Below, piece by piece: positions 23,096 to 34,379 of a stretch of 64,000 nucleotides of DNA (positions within the stretch are counted from its first letter, which is position 1; every line of letters starts with the position of its first letter). A model generated the notes under the pieces. It searched no databases. It saw nothing but the letters and a program-made list of their open reading frames with translations, and had not been told where the DNA came from. The position numbers were made by a program, and so were the translations under genes. Source of the DNA: Isoetes taiwanensis (Eukaryota; Streptophyta; Lycopodiopsida; Isoetales; Isoetaceae); contig JAJEKV010000054.1 of the NCBI GenBank assembly GCA_021234155.1, positions 3,643,962 to 3,707,961 on the forward strand. The letters run 5' to 3'.

Positions 23096-23538
23096 AAAGA
23101 GAGGCCTTAGAAAACATCAGAGCTAACTCTAGACCATTTAACAAATTTAGTTTGAAAGAAAAGAATATGGGCCCACTATGAACAACAATTGTCTGAGGCA
23201 TGGCACGATGAATGAGAATGAGAATGATTTTTTATCGTCCACTGAGGCCAATCGGCCTATGCCACGATGAATAGGCCATGCTACTCAACCTTGGTAATGC
23301 CATTGGTTATAGTGTGTTATTAATGAAGTTCAATCTCATTAGCAATGGCAGAAATGAATCCAGAATCGTGAAATCCTAGAAGAAAATCTTCAATAGCAAT
23401 CCAGAATGGGGCATGTAAGGCATCTGACTTACCCCGAGAAAGAACCAGGAACAAACAGTGTTTCCAAAGAAGATCAACACCTCGTTCTATGAGCTAAGCT
23501 ATCGGATCAGGAGACTCAAACATTAAAAGAAACCATCA

Positions 23539-23990
23539 TTGTTTCAAGATTACGTGAAGGAAAATGCCTTTCTTCAAAATTTTCAAGATGATTTCTCGAC
23601 TTACAGCACAGAAGAGGATCACCTTTCCAAAATGGAGCTCATTTTTCAAAAATGTGACAAATCTGGCATCAGTCTCAACCCTGAAAAGTGCACTTTCTGT
23701 GTCGCTTCTGGCTTCCTTCTCGGACATGTGGTCAGCAAGCAAGATATCACCACGGATCCAGCAAAAATCAGTTGTGTCCTGCAAGCCAAGCCCCCCGCCA
23801 ATATCAAGGAGACTAGGTCTTTTCTTGGCAAAGTCAATTACTATACTATTCTCATTCCTGGATTGGCAGCAAAAGTTGATCCTATCCATAAACTTACACA
23901 GGACGAAGCAAATTGGACTTGGAATCCACATGCAGTGGCGGCTTTTAATAGTTGAAGGTCTTACTCATTCAGGCTCTGGTTCTTGTACCT
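23539..23990 (+). pseudogene. Gypsy reverse transcriptase fragment
   Basis: The translation has the end of the gypsy RT domain: YSTEEDHLSKMELIFQKC, GISLNPEKCTFCV, LLGHVVSKQDITTDPAKI, ETRSFLGKVNYY and PIHKLTQDEANWTWN. The YxDD active site lies upstream and is degraded (about position 23590). The frame breaks after 23955. Confidence 0.85.
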
Positions 23991-24159
23991 CCTCAGTGCG
24001 ATAAACCCCGGACTGAGGATGTCACTATGCTGAAGGGGTCACCCTAGAGAGATATGGAACTGGCAAACAGGCATAGGTCTATAGGAGAGTTCAAGTTGGG
24101 AGAAAGTGTTTAGTTTAAGATCAAAGTCAAACAAGCGAAGCTCCGTATTGACAATTGCA

Positions 24160-24560
24160 AAAAGCTTGCCCTAAGGTTTTTTGGGGTTTGGGGGACAATT
24201 TAAGATTGTCACAAGAATAGGGAATCAACTCTATAAATTGGACTTTTCTGCTCACTTAAAATTTCACAAAGTCCTCTATATAAACCTGAAGCATACTCTA
24301 AATCCGGAAGAAGTATTGGAAACTCTACCCCTATTAGAAATGACAGAAGAACAACTCGAGATTGTTCCTGGAATGCTTCTTGATATAGCGTTTAAGAAAA
24401 CAAGATCATTATAATTTTTCTGATACTTAGTCAAGTGGATACATTTGCCAGTGCAAGATCGAAAGTAGAGCACTAAAATCAGATTTAGAAAAGCAATACC
24501 CACAATTCATGGAGCAATACAAAGGACGTCTCATCATCAAAATAATTGACGTCAATAAAA
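24160..24560 (+). pseudogene. Gypsy integrase C-terminus and chromodomain fragment
   Basis: GGQFKIVTRIGNQLYKLDF, LKFHKVLYINLKHTL and EEQLEIVPGMLLDIAFKKTR match the region after the integrase core of chromoviruses. After a stop the text YLVKWIHLPVQDRK resembles the start of a chromodomain. Confidence 0.7.
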
Positions 24561-24961
24561 TAGGTGATTGCGGCTTAGAGTAAAGTCTATCGTCTGGTGA
24601 AACGAAAGTAGACAAATTCTAAGAGAGAAAAGAGGGCAGTCATCTGGGTAATAAGCATATAGACATGTGCATGACAGGAAAGCACCTTAATCTATGGCTA
24701 TTACAAGGAATAAGCCATCCTCCATGCCAAGGGTGACGAAAGATTAGATATACATCATCTTAGACATTGTAGGTCGCATATCGAATGGCCACGATGGAGA
24801 AGCACCCTCTCTCTATGGCAGTAGTCTTTGACAGTAGCACGCCTTGCAACAGCAGCCAAGCATGTGTTTCGAAGTATCTCTAAAGCTTTCTCCAGTTTTA
24901 GTTGGCATCGACCAAGGATCAGATGGGTGATAGATTTAGTGGTTAGCGCAAGCTTGATGGT

Positions 24962-25998
24962 TGTAGCACCTAGTTTTAGCCTTAGATGAAGCTTAAGAAC
25001 CCTTACCCGAAATCTAGACTAACGAGCGAATTCTAATCATGTTTGTCACGTGTGATTAGATTATTTAGATGATAATTGTTATTTGACTCAATTAGCTATG
25101 ATGTGCTAGATGATATCATTATTTTGCGCCACTTGTGCTTGGGGAAAAGGGGTCGAAACCTACGATGCTACATATGCTTCTAATAAAGTACCTCTCCTAA
25201 TTAATTGCGACATGTGTATAAGAGCCCAACTTGCAATGGGTGTCGGGGCTAGACAAACTTATAAGGGAGACTTGTCCGATTGCAGTTCATCACTTGGCGT
25301 GTTGAGTCTACTGGGAAAATGTTGTATGCTAGGCCTAATAGCTTATCACTACGTGTGGGCAAGGTATAGATTTGATCCCTTCTAAATGATGCGTAGGATT
25401 AGGTCGAGTACGGGTAAAGGAAACCACGGCCCTCTAGCCACTTGCAATTGGCATGTGCTTCTGCAAGAGAGAAGTCTCTTCCTGCCTCATCGGACCAAGG
25501 GAGATACAACTTTGGAGAAGTCCTCCCAACTATATCCTCGGCAGGCTACATTCTAGTCCAAATACTTTTTAGCCTATCTACAAAATATACACGGGAGCGG
25601 CAGATGGAATGGACTACCCAATGGCCATTGTTCTTTTGCCAACCCAATTCATTGTTATACTTCTGTCTGATTGATTTTTGGAGGACCAAGTTGTCAGTCG
25701 ATCCCCAAGAGTCCAAGGCTTGGTAGAATATCCTATGTTATGATGTACGACAAATATATCTTTGCAGTAGTATGGATTATGGTGTCCTTCGAGGTGGTTA
25801 CATTACTTATATGCATTGTCATGTGCTTGTTTCTGTAGGCTTCCTCAGCTAGATGATGACACGTCTATGCCTCCCATATAAGATCTTGTCCGCCATCAAA
25901 AGTCTAATGTCTGATAGACAGTTCCATGTTGGCGAGTCAGTTGCTGATAGGCGGGGATTCCCATTCATATACGATCAGGGCATCGTTAGGGGACGTCA
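24962..25998 (+). repeat. 3' LTR
   Basis: About 1037 bp, TG...CA; diverged copy of 21002-21985. No clear polypurine tract is seen before it. Confidence 0.75.
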
Positions 25999-27008
25999 TC
26001 CAACATCCGATTAGACATATAACTCACACCACATTAACATTACTTTTGGGTCCTGCCCCAATTACCTTAGTATAGAAGTAAGAAAAGCAGCTATTGAATA
26101 TAGCTACTAGTGTACATATATATGTTTATTTCTTATAATCATGTGGAGAGACAAGGCAGCTATGCAAAATAACCTAGGAGGCCAGAGGGTCGAATGGGTT
26201 ATGTGCATAAGCCATGATAAGGATAGATGGAGAAAGTTATCCCTCTGATTGATGGTCAAATCACTTTAGGAGATTTTCATGATAATCTCTAGAGGTAAAT
26301 CCTACTCCAATATGTTCCCCCTTTTAACCCTCCCGGATCCAAGGGCTGCAAATTTTATAACTTCCTACATCTATGTTTAAGAAGGGGATAAAACCGGTGC
26401 TTGCATGTGCAAGCCCAGATAAACACGCCTGTGGACCCCTTACAACAAATAAAGAGGCGAGCTCAGAGGGGCGAGCAAAGTTTATATCTTGTACTCGAGT
26501 ATCAGAGATTCAACACCCTCCAGAGCTAGATTATCAGCTCCTAGACAGCTCCCAGCCTAGATTATCGACATCTAGGGGTGTTTTCCCATGAATTGCAGGC
26601 CTGAAATAGTCGTACTAGTCAAAAACTTGAGGCTCAGAATTGTGTGGAGAATACTTTGCGGCTCAGGTCCTAAATCTAAATCAAGCAAGTAAGGCGCTCA
26701 TGGGAACGCTGGAGCCTTTGACCTAACCTCAAGAAAATCTCCATGTTTTCGTCTCATGGGAAACCACCCTAAAGTTAAATCCGTGGTTCAAAGATGCTCA
26801 AAGAGGCACGCCACCGCCTGCTATGACGTTTATGGCTGCCTGTTATGCCCTGGGTTTGAGTTTGGAGAATATTCCTAGCATCTATCAACATGATACAGCG
26901 ACATGCATGTTGGTTAGTAGGATACCCCTTTTAAAGAAACTCTTTAATGGGACTGGAGCTTTTCAAACACTATTTCAGAACGGCCATAATACAACTTCCA
27001 TAGAGTTG
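25999..27008. other. No gene recognised
   Basis: Low-scoring open frames only (for example 26823-27050 plus, which is antisense to the last DCC exon). It includes the 3' flank of the DCC gene. Confidence 0.45.
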
Positions 27009-28287
27009 TTACCCTTCCGTTATAAATCTGTCCTCAAAAGTAGAGTCTGATAGTCGGCACACGTTGCTCTCTCCAAACAATGCATAACGATTTTCTGCAA
27101 CAACATCATACACCGCATCTCGGATGAACCTGCACCATTGAAAGATCAACTAATCTATAATGATAAAAGAACCCACCTTCGAATATTGAAAATCATGTAC
27201 CATTTCAAATCAAAAACAGGATTCATAGGTAAAATGTGAATGTCTTTTTTTAAAAAGGCATCAGTCTCAAAAACTTCTACCGATGCATTAACAGGCTACC
27301 TACTATAACATAACCGGATAATTCAGAAATGGTAATATGACAATATCCTCAATATTCAATCAGAAAAGATCATCTCAGCTTGCCTGTATTAGGTTAGGTT
27401 TTCTTATTGCTAAAATACAAAGATAGCCAAGTCAGCTCGATCTATCTATCTATCTAAGATATGGCATAATTCATAAGCTTTAGAGATGATAACAGTACCT
27501 ATTAATTGAGCCATTTCAAATTAGACTTACACTGGAAGTGTTGATAGTAGATCAGCAAGGGCAGGATATGGTGGTTTCAGACGCTTTGCTATCTGAAGCA
27601 CTGCCTCTGATTTGATGTATCCCCTTGTATGTGTAAAACCAGTACACCCTTATCATTACCATTCTAATATTTAAGGCTTTAGTAAAGCATCATAAGAAAG
27701 TCACCTGTTATTTTCAACAAGGACCACACTAGAAATATCTTGAGGAGAGCGTCCTACTCGCTTAAGTAGTACTTTTCCAGCTTTACTTTGTAAAGCTGCA
27801 AATCTCAGCTTCCTGAAAGTGATGAATAGCCATTTTTATTCAAGACATTAAAATGCCCCAAAATCCGTCATCATCTTTTAACAGAGACCAATAAAGGTCA
27901 TATCATGTGTAATAAGGAAAATAAAAGAGAATTACCCATCTGGATCATTGTCCAGAACGAAGTTCACCCCTCCATTGCACAAGTTACAGACACCTTTTAG
28001 ATTGAAGGCCAACACAAGATGAAAAAGTATTTAAGCATTACAGCCATATTTAAACTGCTAAAGAAGAAGAACTGATCTAGATATACACCGCTTAAAGCAG
28101 CAGAAAAACGCCTTCAGGTTTAAACTAAAAGAGCACTTCACAATAAACGACTACTAAAAAATATACCGTCATAGAGCATGATGGGACGAGGATCGTCGGA
28201 GAAAAAAGAATGTCCCGATGATGAAATTGAAGCTGAAGGGCGCTCATAGCAATTTACTGTTTGGAATGGCAAATGAATTCTAGCCAT
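27009..28287 (-). CDS. DCC-family (DUF393) thiol-disulfide oxidoreductase-like protein, five exons
   Basis: On the minus strand the exons are 28287-28167, 27993-27936, 27812-27705, 27623-27531 and 27129-27009. All introns are GT-AG, and the exons join in frame to 166 residues. The product has the family signature DGVCNLCNGGVNFV (a CxxC, split by intron 1), then LRFAALQSKAGKVLL, ISSVVLVEN, YIKSEAVLQIAKRL and a C-terminal DAVYDVVAENRYALFGES. The first 35 residues are rich in Ser and lack acidic residues early, which suits an organelle transit peptide. Plant relatives such as Arabidopsis At1g52590 are, as I recall, chloroplast proteins. The CxxC suggests thiol-disulfide exchange, though the reaction is not established. 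The reading frame is intact; short exons hide it from simple ORF searches. Confidence 0.92.
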
Positions 28288-28299
28288 GGCAAAAGCGCC

Positions 28300-30105
28300 A
28301 AAGAGGATGGGGATAAGTAAAAAGACTTTTTTAGAAACCGACCTATATATTTACACATTACGTTTTGTTGCACTTTTTCTAAATTCCGGGCTTATTCTTT
28401 AGCCTTTTGGTGTGTGTGTAGTGAGATATGGAATATTCTTGAATGTTCCTTGTTGACCAATAATTTAGATGTACTAGCGAGAGCTCTTGTGAACCTTACA
28501 CTTCCATCCTTTAACTTGACAAAGGCAAATGGGATAGGTTTGAAGATATTTCGCTTCTCTTCAAGGCAATAAGAGCTTGTAAACAATTCTTAGCAGGTAC
28601 CTAAGAGCAATTCAGTCTTTGAATGAGATAGGCATATTTATAGGAAATGATGGAATGGCAGAAGAACTATCAGGGTGCTCTAAGATGTTTTGGAGAATGC
28701 CTCCCTAAGGATGCTTATTAAAAAAAGATGAAATCAAGAATTGTAGATTTGGTGAATATTGACAGGTGTCTAAAACTTCGCCTGCAACCTCTGCCCAGCA
28801 ACAACAGAGCAAACAATGGATCTGTTGGAAATTAGCAAGGGTCATCAAATGATTGCATGTTTTGCCGTAACTCTATAGCCATCACATATGTAAATGAGGT
28901 TGCCCCTAAGTTGTTTGCTAAGGGCATAGGTTAATGGTTGTGGGCAAATTGCATCGAAATTATATTATATGTAAATAATTTCAGAAAATATAAAGTTGGT
29001 GCGAAATTCACATGAAAATGTCATTAACAGAAACCGACCAAATACCCAGCCTAAACCATCGAATTGCACCGACCTGTTTGAGCTTAAATGTACTGAACAA
29101 AGCAGAAATATACATTCAGTGATTTGGAGAATAGCATCGTGTCTGATCGTAAGTTCTAAACCACAATTTAGGCTTATTGGTTTTTCAGTTCATTGCTACA
29201 GTAAATCGATCAGTCTCATTGCTACAGTACTTTGTAGCTACAGTAATTCAATGGTCAAGCTAATGGTACACAAGGAAAATAAAAATACTCAAGGGTCATA
29301 TTCATGAATGACATTTGTCATGCTTAAAGTCTAGTTGAAACTCCATTGCTAGAAAATTGTTTGGTCATAGAGGCAAATTTAAGCAACTATCAACAGGATC
29401 CATGTTGCCAGCTTCAGCTTTGATTCTGCTTCAGCGGTTTCTGCCTCAGACAACCTCCCTTGCAATTTTAGATCTAGATACTGATCTCAAAACACAATCC
29501 AAGTTGTTCCCTGATTTCTAAGCCGACCTAGGATTGATCTATATCTACTTGAAGTAAAAATATAAACAGATAAGCCTGTACTCAATTATCAGTGTGAATA
29601 TTTGCCATATCCCATTCTGAAGTGGATCCAGTTGGGTGGAATATGTGCCCATATCAATCTGTAGAATACAATTTCTATTGCCCCTAATCTATTTCTTGTC
29701 TTAAGTTATTGGTTTTAGGTTTCTAAGCTCTGTAAATTCTAGACTTTGTATCATAAATCTACCTTATCAACCATTTAGATATTTATCCTTCTTTCTATTA
29801 CTTTCTGCCTCTAATAATCCTTCAATTTCAGGTGGAAAATACAAAAAATAAAAACAACAAAAATTGTAGCTATTAGATGTTTACATATGCTCAAAATATT
29901 TCCCAACATGCCAAAGACAACCCTCTCCTCAATGAATTGCCCTTAACGTGGGTCAATAAAAAGCAAACCTACTAAAGTCTAATAAGAATTCATTAATTAA
30001 CTTAATATTCATGGATATATTATAAAAATTATGCAGTACCCAGTGCTAACTATTCTTTTGTGGCACTTGTTTGTTCACTAAATGATACCTTTTAAGGGAC
30101 ATCAG
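28300..30105. other. No gene recognised
   Basis: AT-rich. A 64-codon minus-strand frame at 28586-28392 (contains FAFVKLKDGSVRFTRALA) looks protein-like and may be a transposon scrap. Nothing else is supported. Confidence 0.4.
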
Positions 30106-30109
30106 GACG

Positions 30110-30640
30110 TGAGACTCTTTTTATTGACAAGAACAAAGGTGCAATACACAATGCACAGATAGGCATAAAACCCTAGTGGATAAGCTAACCCAACTAGGCG
30201 CAAACACCTGTCTATGCATAAGAAGAACACCGTAAATACGTCTGCCAAATTATCTCTTTTTTATCATCAGCTAGAGATGAGCAACGATAAGCTTTAGTGA
30301 TCTTCTGCTGAGCACAACGAAGAAGCTGCTGATCAGAGATGTGTGCACCTTAGAAAATACACAAATGTCGCCTCTGCCAGATAGAGCACGAAATCCAACT
30401 AGAAGCAAGATGAAATGCCCGCTTACACAAGTTAGCCCAAACAGGGGGATAAAGCGCAAGTAGGATCTCCTGGCTAGTGAGAGACACACTGAAAAGAGTG
30501 AACAGCCACGCCCAAGCAAGCCGTAGATGATCGCACAAGAAGAAGTAGTGTTCAATAGTTTCAACACGTTGGCCACAGAGAGGGCAACGATCTGAGACTC
30601 TAGGGTTCATCTTGTGAACCAAGATATTCACTCGAACACA
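30110..30640 (-). mobile_element. LINE 3' end with zinc-binding RT-associated domain
   Basis: Minus-strand translation gives DRCPLCGQRVETIEHYFFLC, the CxxC...H...C pattern of the zf-RVT domain found after plant LINE reverse transcriptases. It is followed by WAWLF. A frameshift near 30370 and an A-rich tail near 30115 suggest a 5'-truncated insertion. It is a different LINE family from the one at 44-47 kb. Confidence 0.7.
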
Positions 30641-30649
30641 ATTTGAATA

Positions 30650-31470
30650 ACCCTCTAGGAATTAAACCTGGATAAGTTGAATGGGTGAGACATATCTGAG
30701 GTCCAAGCTTGTCGAATTACAAGGCTTCACTTGGAAAGGAGAAAACATGATAACACAAGTTCTAATGAATTCAAAACCATCATAAAAATTAAGAATTCGA
30801 AAAACACAGGAGCACAACCTCATATATGGTGTTACTGCCAGCATCTCACCAACGCCATAAACAACATATCACCCTAGGACAATAAAAACTAATTATGTCA
30901 TCATCACCTCGACCCATTCCTATAAGATAATACATCAATACCCTACAAGGGCACCCACCATATTTTCCGCCTATGCTTTATGACCAAATATGAACTATTC
31001 ATTGCGAGGGATGGATGACAGCCACATCTATGACTGTGTCTATTGAGAGATGGTCATAATTCTTATATTTAATACATGCCTTGATTCCAAAATCCAATGG
31101 CCAGTGCATGGGAACAAGTGATGCTTCAGTACAAACATTCGAGTCTGAGTGATGCTTCAGTACAAACATTATGGCAAGACCTGCTACAGTGCCAAACTAG
31201 GCGTACAGAATAGACATGTCCATGCAAACAATGACTGATGACTTGTTGAACACTGGACAAGAAGAAATTTCCATCTCTGAAATAAGCAGGTTAATGAGGA
31301 TCTGAACCTGCATATCATCGTCATTGCAAAAATGAGTGGTGGTTCTGCTATGAATGAGGTGGTAGATTTTTTCACACAAGGGATGCATATACAGGCAGAT
31401 GGCATCATCTTGGCACATCGGGTTGGAGCAGCATGGCCTGACCACCCACGTCACCTCCTAGTTCATTTTT
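30650..31470. other. No gene recognised
   Basis: Minus-strand open frames at 31454-31184 are Cys-, Met- and Ile-rich and may be decayed internal sequence of the retroelement whose PBS lies at 31779-31790. Confidence 0.35.
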
Positions 31471-31860
31471 GAGATGCCATCTCCTGGTTCCATATAGTCA
31501 GGCACTTCTTGGTCAATTGGATTGTCCCCGACACGTTGATGCAAGAATCGCCTCTATCCGAGTTAACTTAGAAAAAGTTATAGCCCTTGGAAACAAGGGA
31601 CCTCATTCTCCAAACTTAACATAACTCCACTTCAATAACTCACACGTTAATCCCTAACTAGTTTATTTCTCCCATAACTAGGCCAACACTCATGCTACCT
31701 ATGGAGTTGGGATAGTTTACTAACCAATCTAACGAGTTAGAATATGGCTAGTGCAATGACCTGGTCTACCAAAATCATGCTCTGACACCACTGTGACGCA
31801 CGTCGAACCTACACGATGCTCGGATAAAAGCACGCTATGATGTATCAAAAACGCGCATTT
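31471..31860 (-). mobile_element. LTR retrotransposon 5' end fragment with PBS
   Basis: The inverse of 31779-31790 reads TGGTGTCAGAGC, one mismatch from the plant initiator tRNA-Met PBS at 21988, followed by the same GCATGAT-TTGGTAGACCA context. The adjoining sequence above 31794 (CTACACGATGCTC) matches the inverse of the LTR end at 21950-21985. It is therefore a minus-strand relative of the 21-26 kb element, cut off near 31860. Confidence 0.65.
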
Positions 31861-31989
31861 TGACACCACATTTTTGCACCTTCTTTGTGGTAGAATCGGA
31901 TGGTGCATACCGAAATGGAGATTGCGGGAGTGCGAATTAATAAGCGTCAGTTATTTTGAATTTTATGTCACGTCATTGTCCCTCATTTC

Positions 31990-33450
31990 GAATTAGGAAA
32001 TAATGACCTCTTCTTCTGTTTTTTTGCCCCTTCTTGCCACATTGACATCCACACTGAGCTGAAGAAGGTCCAGGTTACTAATCTCTCCAGAAAGAACTCT
32101 GCATATTCTAAAATTATAGATCTTCCTGAGCTCAACTCTGGCATCTTCTGTCCCCAACTTACTGCACACAAGTTGAGCAGCAGAGACTGAATGATTACCA
32201 TTGATAATGTAGAAACGTTTCCCTACCAGATCAGATTCCTGTAACCAGGTCAGCAACTCCTTTGTGTCCGGATCAAAGGGCACCACATCTGCTGGAGTGA
32301 ACACCGGATGTGGATCTTCTGCAAAAGATTTGCAAAGCTTCCTTGCATGCTTGGGGTTAATAACCCTGGCGGTCATATTAGATGGTGCCTCTTCTAGATC
32401 CCAAATGGATATCCTCCTTGTGTATTCCAAGAGGAAACATATGGCCGTGCTTTTGTATTTTTTTCAATGTTTCCTCTGCCATTTCCTCTTCGGCATCGCA
32501 GTCCATCTTCAGTTCATCGGGCACCTCAAGGTCTGCCATCTTTTGTAATTTCCTAGCTCTTGTCTCCTTTTTTGTTTGTTTCTTTCTCTTTGCTGGTGCG
32601 TTCTCTGCTCTGGAAGCTACCACCTTTGTGTGTTTTGAAAACTTCTTATTGTCATTAATCGTCCTCTTGGAATCAGGCTTCCCAGTGGACTTCACAGGAG
32701 AATGATGTTGCTCTCCTCTTGCTCATCCCTCTTCTCCTCTTGATGCTCGTCCTCCTTCGCTTCCTCTTGAGCCCACTCTTGATCTGCCTGCTTTTGTCCT
32801 TCTTCTCCTCCTCCTGCCTTTGTTCCTTTGGCTACTCTGGTGGCTGGTTTGACATTCACCCCCTTTCTAGTCACTTCTCCCAGCAGCCATCTGCTGTCCA
32901 TTAGTGCTGGCATGTTGCCTGAGAGCTTCGCTCTAACAATGTGGGACACAGAGTTTTTTGACATGTCCATAGCTGCTCTCAGAATACCAAATCCCCTGAG
33001 GATCTCTACCGTGCCTTTGATATCTGCTTGCTCGTGGGACTCATATGATGGCAACGACCACCCTTTTTTTTTGGCCGACAAAGCCTGGTCCTTTATGCTG
33101 GACTCCATCATTGTCGGGTCGTAGCACTGCCATTCCATACAGTAGAGATCAATGCTAGCATTTACAGGATCCTCCACTGTGCAGCCAAGAAAGTCAAGTC
33201 TTCCCTGCTTCTTGACTTCCCTCATGTTTATTATGATGCCCATTTGGGCCATGGATTCCTTTCCCGTCTCACCGGCACGGGACTTGACAAGAAGGCAAGG
33301 CTCTCGCCTCTTGTCGCTCTTTGTTGGGTCCAAACCTTCTGTCAAAGATATGGCTCTAACAATCTCCATGCACCAAGGCCTGCCCGCCAGGACCAGGGTC
33401 TTTGATGTAACTACGTTCTGTGCCTTCGGCACAGCAACAACTGCAAGATA
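31990..33450 (-). pseudogene. ParB/sulfiredoxin-like domain gene of element 2 (frameshifted)
   Basis: On the minus strand an exon opens after a good acceptor (TTATCTTGCAG, ending near 33443). It reads VVAVPKAQNVVTSKTLVLAG onward for about 240 residues, including a C-terminal acidic and Gln/Glu-rich run. A shift near 32710 leads into a Lys-rich segment with KRKKQTKKETRARKLQK. A second shift near 32410 leads into the ParB-like part: IWDLEEAP, RVINPKHARKL, FTPADVVPFDPDTKELL, GKRFYIINGNHSVSAAQL, then LRKIYNFRICRVLSGE and a stop at about 31993. INGNHSVSAA resembles the G-x-H-R box of ParB/Srx folds. The basic stretch could be a nuclear-localisation or DNA-binding segment. Two frameshifts make this copy inactive. 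ParB domains are best known in bacterial DNA partition and some nucleases; a role here is unproven. Confidence 0.55.
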
Positions 33451-33506
33451 AACATGGTAAGAAAATGACATGTATCCACTTAGCACGATGATTAACGTGA
33501 TATATG

Positions 33507-33555
33507 AAATGGCGCACATGCGCCATTTGAAGGAAATGGCGCACCTGCGCCATTT
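33507..33555. repeat. Two 22-bp palindromes (element 2 family)
   Basis: Units at 33507-33528 and 33534-33555 have the half-site AAATGGCGCA followed by a 2-bp centre and its inverse. They lie about 60 bp upstream of the first recognised ParB-gene exon (minus strand). Confidence 0.9.
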
Positions 33556-34167
33556 GAAGGAAATGAGGGCCTTTCGTTGTCTTGTGTCAGAAGGTCGACA
33601 TGGTCAATAGAAGGCGCTCCTGTCCTCGACTCCCTAGGCTGCAATTTTATGCTCCACGTCCTTGCTTCAATATTCGTAGGTACTTGCGCATGAGATCACT
33701 TGGAAGAGAAAGCAGGGCGCTCCTCTGGCGTTTATTCCGTCTTAGATGTTGTTTTTTTAGACAATAGTAGCAGGTTGCCGTCTGCAGGCCGCTGCCGCTT
33801 CTCTTCGTTCTGCAGGTGCATCACCTTCTTTGTTGGAGATTCTTCAACTGTTACCAGGCGCTTCTTTGATTCTTGGCGATTTTCACTAACTAGCAGACGA
33901 TGCGATCGATATCTCTGATGGCAGATCCTGAATCTACAATGATCTCCAGGTTAGAGGCTATTTTGTTTTAGTATGTTAGTTCTAAATAATTTAATGTTCT
34001 GAAGGGTAGATCTTCTGTTTTGAAGGGTAGATCCATAATCTAGTTATTAGAGATGAAATAGATACTATAAGTTATTATAGATTAAATAGATATATGAAAA
34101 TTGATATGACATTTAGATACATATGAAAATAGATATAACATTTAGATTAAAAGGCATTATATAAAGT
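33556..34167. other. Spacer between divergent element 2 genes
   Basis: Probably the promoter region. AT-rich at 33950-34160, with repeated AGATATAACATTTAGAT-like and GAAGGGTAGATC text. No gene is recognised. Confidence 0.4.
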
Positions 34168-34270
34168 AAATGGAGCGCATGCGCCATTTACAGGTAAATG
34201 GCACCTCTACGCTATTTACATGTAAATGGCGCGACTGCGCCATTTCATAAATGGAGCGCAGTCACCATTT
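34168..34270. repeat. Four 22-bp palindromes (element 2 family)
   Basis: Units at 34168-34189, 34196-34217, 34224-34245 and 34249-34270 are each exactly 22 bp, spaced 3-6 bp apart, and share AAATGG...CCATTT or CTATTT ends. The third is the most regular (AAATGGCGC arms). They lie 110-210 bp upstream of the plus-strand exon. Confidence 0.9.
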
Positions 34271-34379
34271 GGCCTGTGGGGTCTAATTTTTTACCAATTT
34301 TCGCGCTATTCTTAACTAAGTGTATGTCATCGAGGGTTGCATGTCTTTAACAAGTATGTGTGTGTATTGAATTTTACAG

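Larger units (their letters stand above)
21002..25998 (+). mobile_element. Degraded Ty3/gypsy LTR retrotransposon (chromodomain type)
   Basis: Two diverged LTRs (21002-21985 and 24962-25998) flank an internal region with the primer-binding site next to the left LTR. RT (23.5 kb) and integrase C-terminal/chromodomain (24.2-24.5 kb) remnants lie on the plus strand in the right order. The LTRs start TGTAG and end GACGTCA. I could not see a matching target duplication, and the internal region is short and rearranged, so the copy is old. Confidence 0.75.

Noticed and set aside
23536-23931. 131-codon minus-strand frame at the RT fragment
   Set aside because: The plus strand clearly encodes gypsy RT motifs; the minus frame is its shadow.
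32719-33451. Plus-strand open frames of 60-100 codons
   Set aside because: They are antisense to the ParB-like gene, which has a splice acceptor and homologous motifs on the minus strand.
33507-34270. CRISPR-like array from regularly spaced 22-bp repeats
   Set aside because: The units are palindromes with tiny or no spacers and lie in a eukaryotic transposon spacer; there is no repeat-spacer structure.
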